Shown: in pieces, positions 57,006 to 64,000 of the stretch
How the letters are laid out: each line of letters starts with the position of its first letter
How positions within the stretch are numbered: the stretch's first letter is position 1
Assembly (NCBI RefSeq): GCF_004214935.1
Contig: NZ_SFCC01000003.1
Coordinates: 248,001 to 312,000 of the forward strand
Direction of reading: 5' to 3'
DNA from: Amycolatopsis suaedae
GTDB lineage: Bacteria > Actinomycetota > Actinomycetes > Mycobacteriales > Pseudonocardiaceae
DNA length: 64,000 bases
Made by a program: the position numbers and the translations under genes
The notes under the pieces: model-generated
The model's input: only the letters and a program-made list of their open reading frames with translations
Databases searched by the model: none
What the model was told of the DNA's origin: nothing

Positions 57006-58457
57006 TCAGGTCATCGGGCGGTCGGTGGGGGCGATCGGCGCGGGCAGGACGTCGCGGCCGGTGAGGTGGGCGTCCACGGCCGCGGCCGCGGACCGTCCCT
57101 CGGCGATCGCCCACACGATCAGCGACTGGCCCCGGCCCATGTCCCCGGCGACGAACACGTTGTCCACACTGGTCCGGAACTGGGCGTTCCGCGCGACGTT
57201 GCCGCGCGGGTCCAGCTCGACACCCAGCTCGTCGACCAGCCCCTCGGTCTGCGGCCCGACGAACCCCATGGCCAGCAGCACCAGCTGCGCGGGCAGCTCA
57301 CGCTCGGTGCCCTCCACCGGGACGAACTTCCCGTCCTCGGACCGCACCTCGACCAGCCGCAGCGACCGCACCCGGCCCTCGTCGTCGCCGACGAACTCCT
57401 GTGTGCTCACCGCGTAGACCCGCTCGCCACCCTCCTCGTGGGCCGACGACACCCGGTAGATCATTGGGTAGGTCGGCCACGGGTGCGCCGCCGACCGGCT
57501 CTCCGGCGGCTTCGGCATGATCTCCAGCTGGGTCACCGACGCCGCGCCCTGGCGGTGCGCCGTGCCGACGCAGTCCGCGCCGGTGTCGCCGCCGCCGATC
57601 ACCACGACGTGCTTGCCGGCCGCGTCGATCGGCGAGCGGTCCAGCGTCCCGGCCGCGACGCGGTTGGCGTGCGGCAGGTACTCCATCGCCTGGTGGATCC
57701 CGGCCAGCTCGCGGCCGGTCGCGGGCAGGTCCCGCCACGCGGTGGCCCCGCCGGCGAGCACGACCGCGTCGAAGTCCGACCGCAGCTGCTTGACCGTGAG
57801 GTCGACGCCGACGTTCACCCCGGTGCGGAAGATCGTGCCCTCCGCCCGCATCTGGTCCAGCCTGCGGTCCAGCCGGTGCTTCTCCATCTTGAACTCGGGG
57901 ATGCCGTACCGGAGCAGCCCGCCGATCGCGTCGGCCCGCTCGAACACGGTGACCGTGTGCCCCGCCCTGGTCAGCTGCTGCGCCGCGGCCAGCCCCGCCG
58001 GGCCGGACCCGACGACGGCCACCGACCGGCCGGTCAGCGTCTGCGGCACCTGCGGCGTCACCCAGCCCTCGTCGAAGGCCCGGTCGATGATCGAGATCTC
58101 GACCTGCTTGATGGTCACCGCGTCGTCGTTGATGCCCAGCACGCACGCGGCCTCACACGGCGCCGGGCACAGCGTGCCGGTGAACTCCGGGAAGTTGTTC
58201 GTGGCGTGCAGCCGCTCGCTGGCCGCCTGCCAGTCCTCCCGCCAGACCAGCGTGTTCCACTCCGGAATCAGGTTGCCCAGCGGACAGCCCTGATGACAGA
58301 ACGGGATCCCGCAGTCCATGCAGCGGCCGGCCTGCTTGTTCAGCCGGTCGCGGCCGAACTCGTCGTAGACCTCACGCCAGTCCATCAGTCGCAGGTCCAC
58401 CGGCCTGCGCGTGGGCAGTTCCCGGGGCGTGGTCAGAAAACCCTTGGGGTCAGCCAT
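57006..58457 (-). CDS. gltD: Glutamate synthase (NADPH) small subunit
   Basis: 483 residues. N-terminal iron-sulfur region with [17 protein letters not shown] and [12 protein letters not shown] motif [16 protein letters not shown] motif GGGDTGADC, and the C-terminal FAD segment [22 protein letters not shown]. It passes electrons from NADPH to GltB. The ATG at 58457 starts MADPKGFL, the family start, and overlaps the gltB stop by eight bases. Confidence 0.97.
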   Translation of the reverse strand: MADPKGFLTTPRELPTRRPVDLRLMDWREVYDEFGRDRLNKQAGRCMDCGIPFCHQGCPLGNLIPEWNTLVWREDWQAASERLHATNNFPEFTGTLCPAPCEAACVLGINDDAVTIKQVEISIIDRAFDEGWVTPQVPQTLTGRSVAVVGSGPAGLAAAQQLTRAGHTVTVFERADAIGGLLRYGIPEFKMEKHRLDRRLDQMRAEGTIFRTGVNVGVDLTVKQLRSDFDAVVLAGGATAWRDLPATGRELAGIHQAMEYLPHANRVAAGTLDRSPIDAAGKHVVVIGGGDTGADCVGTAHRQGAASVTQLEIMPKPPESRSAAHPWPTYPMIYRVSSAHEEGGERVYAVSTQEFVGDDEGRVRSLRLVEVRSEDGKFVPVEGTERELPAQLVLLAMGFVGPQTEGLVDELGVELDPRGNVARNAQFRTSVDNVFVAGDMGRGQSLIVWAIAEGRSAAAAVDAHLTGRDVLPAPIAPTDRPMT

Positions 58458-61400
58458 GTGCGGCCTCCATGATCGCCTCGTTGACGTCGCGGCCGTCGCG
58501 TTCGGCCGCGGCCTGCGCGACCAGGACCCGCTTGTAGTCCGACGGCATGACCTTGCCGAAGCGGTCGACGGCGGTGTCCCAGTCGGCCAGCAGCCGGTAC
58601 GCGACGGCGGAACCGGTCTCGGTGTAGTGCTTCTGGACGGCCTGGCGCAGGAACTCGCGGTCCTCGTCGTCCAGCGGGTCCAGGTCCACCATCTCCTGGT
58701 TGACCCGGTGCTCGGGGAGGTCGAGCACGTAGGCGATGCCGCCCGACATACCTGCTGCGAAGTTGCGCCCGATACCGCCGAGCACGACAACCCTGCCGCC
58801 GGTCATGTACTCGCAGCCGTGGTCGCCGACGCCCTCGACGACGGCCAGCGCACCGGAGTTACGCACGCAGAACCGCTCGCCGACCTTGCCCCGCAGGAAG
58901 ATCTCGCCGCCGGTGGCGCCGTAGCCGATCACGTTGCCCGCGATGACGTGGTCCTCGGCGGTGAACTGGGCATCCTCCGGCGGGCGGATCGTGATCCGGC
59001 CGCCGGACAGGCCCTTGCCGACGTAGTCGTTGCCGTCGCCGATCAGCCGCAGCGTGATGCCCTTCGGCACGAACGCGCCGAACGACTGCCCCGCGGTGCC
59101 GGTGAACGTGACGTCGATGGTGTCGTCGGGCAGCCCCTCGCCACCCCACTTGCGGGTCAGCTCGGAGCCCAGCATCGTGCCGACGGTGCGGTTGACGTTG
59201 CGGACCGGCAGCTCCAGGCGCACCCGGTCACCCGAACGCAACGCGCCCTCGGCCAACTGGATCAGCGTGTTGTCCAGAGCCCTGTCCAGCCCGTGATCCT
59301 GCTCGACGAGCTGGTGCCGCGCCGCGTCGGCGGGCAGGTCGGGCACGTGGAAGATCGGCGAGAGGTCCATTCCGGACGCCTTCCAGTGCTCGACCGCCTC
59401 GGCGGTGTCGAGCATCTCGGCGTGGCCGACGGCCTCCGCGATCGAGCGGAAGCCCAGCGCCGCCAGGTACTCGCGTACCTCCTGCGCGATGAACTCGAAG
59501 AAGTTCACCACGTAGTCGGCCTTGCCGCTGAACTTGGCGCGCAGCACCGGGTTCTGTGTGGCCACCCCGACCGGACAGGTGTCCAGGTGACACACCCGCA
59601 TCATGATGCAGCCGGACACCACCAGCGGCGCCGTGGCGAAACCGAACTCCTCGGCACCCAGCAGCGCCGCGATCACCACGTCCCGGCCGGTCTTGAGCTG
59701 GCCGTCGGTCTGCACGACGATGCGGTCACGCAGCCGGTTGGCCAGCAGCGTCTGCTGCGTCTCGGCCAGTCCCAGCTCCCACGGCCCGCCGGCGTGCTTG
59801 ATCGACGACAGCGGCGACGCACCGGTGCCGCCGTCGTGCCCGGAGATCAGCACGACGTCGGCGTGTGCCTTGGACACCCCGGCCGCGACCGTGCCCACGC
59901 CCACCTCGGACACCAGCTTGACGTGGATGCGGGCCCTCGGGTTGGCGTTCTTCAGGTCGTGGATGAGCTGCGCCAGGTCCTCGATGGAGTAGATGTCGTG
60001 GTGCGGCGGTGGGGAGATCAGCCCGACGCCGGGCGTCGAGTGCCGGGTCTTCGCGATCCACGGATACACCTTCGTACCCGGCAGCTGACCGCCCTCGCCC
60101 GGCTTGGCGCCCTGCGCCATCTTGATCTGGATGTCGTCGGCGTTGACCAGGTACTCGCTGGTCACCCCGAACCGTCCACTGGCGACCTGCTTGACCGCCG
60201 AGCGGCGCTCGGGGTCGTAAAGCCGCTCCGGGTCCTCGCCGCCCTCGCCGGTGTTGGACTTGCCGCCGAGGCGGTTCATCGCGATGGCCAGCGTCTGGTG
60301 CATCTCCTCGGAGATCGAGCCGTAGGAGATCGCGCCGGTGGCGAACCGTTTGACGATCTCCGAAACCGGTTCGACCTCGTCGATCGGCACCGGGGGCCGG
60401 GCGCCCTCGCGGAACCTGAACAGGCCGCGCAGGGTGAGCAGCCGCTCCGACTGCTCGTCGACCGCGCGGGTGTACTCCTTGAAGATGTCGTACTTCCCGG
60501 CGCGGGTGGAGTGCTGCAGCTTGAACACCGTGTGCGGGTTGAACACGTGCGGCTCGCCCTCACGCCGCCACTGGTAGTCCGCGCCGGTCTCCAGCTCGCG
60601 GTGACTGGCGTGCACGCCGTCGGCGGGGAACGCCTTGCGGTGCCGCAGCGCGACCTCCTGCGCCAGCGTGTCGAAGCCGACGCCGCCGAGGCGGGAGAAC
60701 GTACCGGTGAAGCAGGTGTCGATGACCTCCTGGCCGAGCCCGATGGCCTCGAAGATCTGGGCGCCGGTGTAGGAGGCCACAGTGGACACTCCCATCTTCG
60801 ACATGGTCTTGCGCACGCCCTTGCCCAGCGCCTTGATCAGGTTGCGGGTGGCCTGCTTGGCGTCGACGCCCGGGATCCGGCCGTTGTTCGCCAGCTCCTC
60901 CACGGTCGCCATCGCCAGGTAGGGGTTGACCGCGGCGGCGCCGTAGCCGATGAGCAGGGCGATGTGGTGCACCTCGCGGGCGTCACCCGCCTCGACGACC
61001 AGGCCGACCTGGGTACGGGTCTTCTCCCGCACCAGGTGATGGTGCACCGCGCCGGTCAGCAGCAGCGACGGGATCGCCGCGTGCTCGGCGTCGACCCCGC
61101 GGTCGGACAGCACGATCAGCCGCGCACCGTCGGCGATGGCCGCCGTGACCTCGGCGCGGATCTCGTCCAGCCTGCGCCGCAGCGCCTCACCGCCGCCCGC
61201 GACCTCGTAGCGGCCGTGCACGGTGACGGCCTGGAACTCCGGCAGGTCGCCGTCGTCGTTGATGTGCACGAGCTTGGCGAGATCGTCGTTGTCCAGCACC
61301 GGGAACGGCAGCACGATGCGCCTGCAGGAGTCCTTGCCCGCGGTGAGCAGGTTGGGCTCGGCGCCCAGCTGCGTGCCCAGCGCCGTCACCAGTTCCTCGC

Positions 61401-62967
61401 GGATGGCGTCCAGCGGCGGGTTGGTGACCTGGGCGAACAGCTGGATGAAGTAGTCGAACAGCTGCCGCTGCCCGCTCGACAGCGGCGCCAGCGGGGAGTC
61501 GTTGCCCATCGAGCCGATCGGCTCGGCGCCGGTGCGGGCCATCGGCTCCAGCAGGACGTCGAGTTCCTCGGCGGTGTAGCCGAACGCCTGCTGCCTGCGG
61601 ACCAGCGCGGCGTGCGGCGGCACCTCGCGTTCGCGTTCGGGCAGGTCGCCCAGGTGCAGCAGGCCGTCACGGACCCAGTCGGCGTACGGGTGCTCGGCCG
61701 CCAGCTCGCCCTTGATCTCGGCGTCGTCGACGATGCGGCCCTGCGCGGTGTCGACCAGGAACATCCGGCCCGGTTCGAGCCTGCCCTTGCGCACGATGCT
61801 GTCCTGCGCCAGCTCCAGCACGCCGACCTCGCTTGCCAGCACGACCAGGCCGTCGTCGGTGACCCAGTACCGCGCCGGGCGCAGGCCGTTGCGGTCCAGC
61901 ACCGCGCCGATCTGCGTGCCGTCGGTGAACGACACCAGCGCGGGGCCGTCCCACGGCTCCATCAGCGTGGAGTGGAATTCGTAGAACGCCCGCAGCGCGG
62001 GGTCCATCTCCTCGTGGTTCTCCCACGCCTCGGGAATCATCATCAGCACGGCGTGCGGCAGCGGCCTGCCGCCGAGGTGGAGCAGCTCCAGCACCTCGTC
62101 GAAGGACGCCGAGTCGCTGGCGTCGCGGGTGATGATCGGGTGGAGCCTGCGCAGGTCGCCCGGGATGAGGTCGCTGGCGAGCATCGACTCGCGCGCGTCC
62201 ATCCAGTTCCGGTTGCCGCGCAGCGTGTTGATCTCGCCGTTGTGCGCGACGTAGCGGTACGGGTGGGCCAGCGGCCAGGACGGGAAGGTGTTGGTGGAGA
62301 AGCGGGAGTGCACCAGGCCCAGCGCGCTGGTGACGCGCTCGTCGGTCAGGTCGACGAAGAACTTCTCGACCTGCGGCTCGGTGAGCATTCCCTTGTAGAC
62401 GATGGTGCGCGCGGACAGGCTGGGGAAGTACACGTCCAGCTCGTGCTCGACGCGCTTGCGCACGCAGAACGCGATGCGCTCCAGCGCGATGCCGTCGACG
62501 TCCGGGGTGCGCGGGGCGAGGAACAGCTGGACCATCCGCGGCATGGTGGTGGCGGCCGTCGGCCCGACGTGCTCGGTGCGAACGGGCAGCTCGCGCCAGC
62601 CCAGTACCTGGGTGTCCTCCTCGCCTGCGATGCGCTCGACCGCGCTCATCGTGCGGCCGCGCTCGGCGTCGTCGACGGGCAGGAAGGCCGTACCCACGGC
62701 GTAGGCGCCCGCGGGGGGCAGCGAGAAGTCGACGACCTCGCGATAGAAGGCGTCGGGCACCTGGATCAGGATGCCGGCGCCGTCGCCGGTCTCCGGTTCG
62801 GCGCCCCTGGCGCCACGGTGCTCCAGGTTGCGCAGGGCGACCAGCGCTTTGCGGACGATCCCGTGATCTCTGCGGCCGGCGAGATCGGCGACGAACGCGA
62901 CGCCACAGGCGTCGTGCTCGTTGGACGGGTCGTAAAGGCCCCCGCTGGGGCCGGTGTGGCGGATCAC
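58450..62967 (-). CDS. gltB: Glutamate synthase (NADPH) large subunit
   Basis: 1,505 residues. Makes two glutamates from glutamine and 2-oxoglutarate. N-terminal Ntn amidotransferase with nucleophile Cys21 in [11 protein letters not shown] after a 20-residue propeptide, central and FMN domains, 3Fe-4S cysteines in [15 protein letters not shown], and C-terminal beta-helix domain with repeated Gly motifs ([28 protein letters not shown]). The GTG at 62967 is chosen as GAGGAGG lies upstream and the propeptide starts there; the frame is open further upstream without conservation. Confidence 0.97.
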   Translation of the reverse strand: MIRHTGPSGGLYDPSNEHDACGVAFVADLAGRRDHGIVRKALVALRNLEHRGARGAEPETGDGAGILIQVPDAFYREVVDFSLPPAGAYAVGTAFLPVDDAERGRTMSAVERIAGEEDTQVLGWRELPVRTEHVGPTAATTMPRMVQLFLAPRTPDVDGIALERIAFCVRKRVEHELDVYFPSLSARTIVYKGMLTEPQVEKFFVDLTDERVTSALGLVHSRFSTNTFPSWPLAHPYRYVAHNGEINTLRGNRNWMDARESMLASDLIPGDLRRLHPIITRDASDSASFDEVLELLHLGGRPLPHAVLMMIPEAWENHEEMDPALRAFYEFHSTLMEPWDGPALVSFTDGTQIGAVLDRNGLRPARYWVTDDGLVVLASEVGVLELAQDSIVRKGRLEPGRMFLVDTAQGRIVDDAEIKGELAAEHPYADWVRDGLLHLGDLPEREREVPPHAALVRRQQAFGYTAEELDVLLEPMARTGAEPIGSMGNDSPLAPLSSGQRQLFDYFIQLFAQVTNPPLDAIREELVTALGTQLGAEPNLLTAGKDSCRRIVLPFPVLDNDDLAKLVHINDDGDLPEFQAVTVHGRYEVAGGGEALRRRLDEIRAEVTAAIADGARLIVLSDRGVDAEHAAIPSLLLTGAVHHHLVREKTRTQVGLVVEAGDAREVHHIALLIGYGAAAVNPYLAMATVEELANNGRIPGVDAKQATRNLIKALGKGVRKTMSKMGVSTVASYTGAQIFEAIGLGQEVIDTCFTGTFSRLGGVGFDTLAQEVALRHRKAFPADGVHASHRELETGADYQWRREGEPHVFNPHTVFKLQHSTRAGKYDIFKEYTRAVDEQSERLLTLRGLFRFREGARPPVPIDEVEPVSEIVKRFATGAISYGSISEEMHQTLAIAMNRLGGKSNTGEGGEDPERLYDPERRSAVKQVASGRFGVTSEYLVNADDIQIKMAQGAKPGEGGQLPGTKVYPWIAKTRHSTPGVGLISPPPHHDIYSIEDLAQLIHDLKNANPRARIHVKLVSEVGVGTVAAGVSKAHADVVLISGHDGGTGASPLSSIKHAGGPWELGLAETQQTLLANRLRDRIVVQTDGQLKTGRDVVIAALLGAEEFGFATAPLVVSGCIMMRVCHLDTCPVGVATQNPVLRAKFSGKADYVVNFFEFIAQEVREYLAALGFRSIAEAVGHAEMLDTAEAVEHWKASGMDLSPIFHVPDLPADAARHQLVEQDHGLDRALDNTLIQLAEGALRSGDRVRLELPVRNVNRTVGTMLGSELTRKWGGEGLPDDTIDVTFTGTAGQSFGAFVPKGITLRLIGDGNDYVGKGLSGGRITIRPPEDAQFTAEDHVIAGNVIGYGATGGEIFLRGKVGERFCVRNSGALAVVEGVGDHGCEYMTGGRVVVLGGIGRNFAAGMSGGIAYVLDLPEHRVNQEMVDLDPLDDEDREFLRQAVQKHYTETGSAVAYRLLADWDTAVDRFGKVMPSDYKRVLVAQAAAERDGRDVNEAIMEAAHG

Positions 62968-63320
62968 GGCTGGCCGCCTCCTCGGCGTCGGCCGCTCGCG
63001 TCTCACTCGAAAGGGGCAGGTTGAACAGACCTGGTTAACGGGTGGACGTCGAACGGCGATGGTCAGTCGAGAACGCGATGGAACGGCCCGGGAAATCGGG
63101 CACGGCATCATCGCAGGCCACACGTCGTCGGGTGGCCGGACGCACGTCGTTGTGCCACAACAGGCGCGAGGTCGGGGTCCTGGTGGTGGCAGGACTTGCC
63201 CGGCCTTGGTGGCGCGCCGAACTGCTCCCGGGTTCGCCGGGTCTTATGACAGTAGTGTGAAATCCGGGTTATCGGGATGGTTCGTGCCCGCGGCGTGGGA
63301 AATACCACGCTGTAGTTGAC
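62968..63320. other. gltB leader region without a gene
   Basis: 353 bases between gltB and the next gene upstream on the same strand. A small perfect hairpin GCGTGG-GAAATA-CCACGC lies at 63293-63310, ten bases beyond the upstream gene's stop and possibly ending its transcript. The gltB promoter must lie here; TCATAAGAC (minus strand, near 63245) is a weak -10 candidate. No riboswitch recognised. Confidence 0.5.
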
Positions 63321-63635
63321 TTACCCCGCGACCGCCGTCATGGTTCCGACCTGCGAAAACGTGTCAAGGCTTGTTGCTGAATCGGTACGGTGCGACAGTG
63401 CCCGCATGCCGGACTCGGTGAGCCTGGCCGGGACCCGCTCCCACGGGGAGCCGGGACGCGCGGGGCTCAGCAGGCCGAGGTGAGCCAGCCGGTGCGCGGT
63501 GCTCTGGTCGCAGCAGGCCAGGCCGTCGATGAACAGGTCGGGCTCGCAGCTGCACGACATCTGCGCGTGCCCGCCGGCCACCGCCCGCAGGGTGGCTCTC
63601 TCCCGGTGGTTGAGCTGTATCACCTGGTCATCCAT
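63321..63635 (-). CDS. Small Cys-containing protein, possible winged-helix fold
   Basis: 104 residues, ATG at 63635 preceded by AAGGAG. Central part MSCSCEPDLFIDGLACCDQSTAHRLAHLGLLSP followed by VPARLTESGMRAL looks like a small winged-helix-type protein in which a helix (STAHRLAHLGLL) and wing (ARLTESG) follow a Cys cluster (C-x-C and C-C). The cysteines could bind metal or sense redox state. I do not recognise the family; similar small proteins occur in Pseudonocardiaceae as far as I recall. Same strand and upstream of gltB, 353 bases away. Confidence 0.6.
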   Translation of the reverse strand: MDDQVIQLNHRERATLRAVAGGHAQMSCSCEPDLFIDGLACCDQSTAHRLAHLGLLSPARPGSPWERVPARLTESGMRALSHRTDSATSLDTFSQVGTMTAVAG

Positions 63636-63689
63636 GGTGCGCTCCTTCCGTACCCACGATTGAAACGCACACCACCGACATTTCTGACG

Positions 63690-64000
63690 CGACGCGCGGG
63701 CGCGAGTCGTAACGTTCCCGCGCGCGAGTCGTACGTTCGTGATGCCGTGAAGGGGGCTCTCACGGCATGAGACGCCGTGAGAGCCCCCTTCACGGCAAAG
63801 TCGGGTTTGGACCGGGCCGGGCGTGGTTGTCGAGGGCGTCTTGGTTGCGAAAGGCGCAAGTGAGGTGCCGTTGGCTGCGCGGGGTGTGAAGGCCGAGTTT
63901 CTGTCGTCTCATGTGATGAAGGTGGCCTTCATGCACCTTCCCGCCGGGCGGTCGCGGCCCCACCAGTCACACCCGGCCCAGCAGACCCAGCCGTCACCAC
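63690..64000. repeat. Intergenic repeat island 8 (continues past right edge)
   Basis: Begins with two CGCGAGTCGTACGTTC-type units (63701-63736) as in island 4. A perfect 23-bp inverted repeat follows (arms 63744-63766 and 63774-63796, loop ATGAGAC), the same plan as the TGAAGG pairs but with GAAGGGGGCTCTC arms. From 63886 to 64000 the block GAAGGCCGAGTTTCTGTCGTCTC .. CCCAGCAGACCCAGCCGTCACCAC repeats island 2, with a TGAAGG hairpin at 63917-63931. Confidence 0.85.

Noticed and set aside
58411..63024. 1,537-codon open frame on the plus strand opposite gltB/gltD
   Set aside because: Antisense shadow of gltB, no recognisable domains and abnormal composition.
62968..63320. GlnR operator upstream of gltB (GTTAAC..GTTCAAC on the minus strand)
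   Set aside because: Spacing and half-sites do not match the known GlnR pattern well enough by eye.

Overview
High-GC actinobacterial chromosome, most likely a Pseudonocardiaceae member close to Amycolatopsis. This placement is inferred from base composition, GTG/TTG starts, the F420 gene cofC, a SARP regulator, an MbtH-assisted NRPS and a gene order matching the actinobacterial block mutT1-ppk-cofC-plsC-gpsA-ddl-DUF3515-thiL-ung-rpmB-DAK-recG. No mobile element, phage, CRISPR array, rRNA or tRNA was seen.

Left part (1-18 kb): housekeeping block covering nucleotide sanitation, polyphosphate, coenzyme F420, phospholipid, cell-wall, thiamine and DNA-repair genes. It is interrupted by a cysteine dioxygenase preceded by a Cys-rich leader ORF and by a PPOX / MocR regulator pair. 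Middle-left (18.4-29.8 kb): a TetR and secreted beta-propeller pair, a kinase-like APH protein, a dicarboxylate module (DASS transporter, LysR, tartrate/malate dehydrogenase), a SARP/AfsR-type regulator and a cold-shock-domain protein.

Centre (29.87-54.2 kb): a complete-looking hydroxamate siderophore locus. It has an N5-hydroxyornithine formyltransferase, an L-ornithine N5-monooxygenase, a 4,821-residue tetramodular NRPS (A-MT-PCP-C-A-PCP-C-A-MT-PCP-C-A-PCP-C, no thioesterase), MbtH, a lipoprotein receptor, a heterodimeric ABC transporter and two FecCD permeases. Four iron-box-like operators sit at its promoters. A-domain codes read Ser for module 2 and N5-hydroxyornithine for module 3, with near-identical codes in modules 1 and 4. 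This layout resembles erythrochelin/foroxymithine assembly but with two embedded N-methyltransferases. Odd points are broken catalytic motifs in C2 and C4, a transporter pair with reciprocally degenerate ATP sites, and no local importer ATPase.

Right part (54.2-64 kb): a secreted DUF11-like protein, a small membrane protein, an SDR oxidoreductase, glutamate synthase (gltBD) and a small Cys-containing protein.

A striking second layer lies between genes. Eight repeat islands, five of them at convergent gene ends or directly behind a gene end and convergent neighbour, are built from a shared set of hairpins with 3-nt TGG/CCA loops and other shared blocks. Separately, two copies of a ~160-nt nested-stem element have different stem sequences but preserved pairing and loops.
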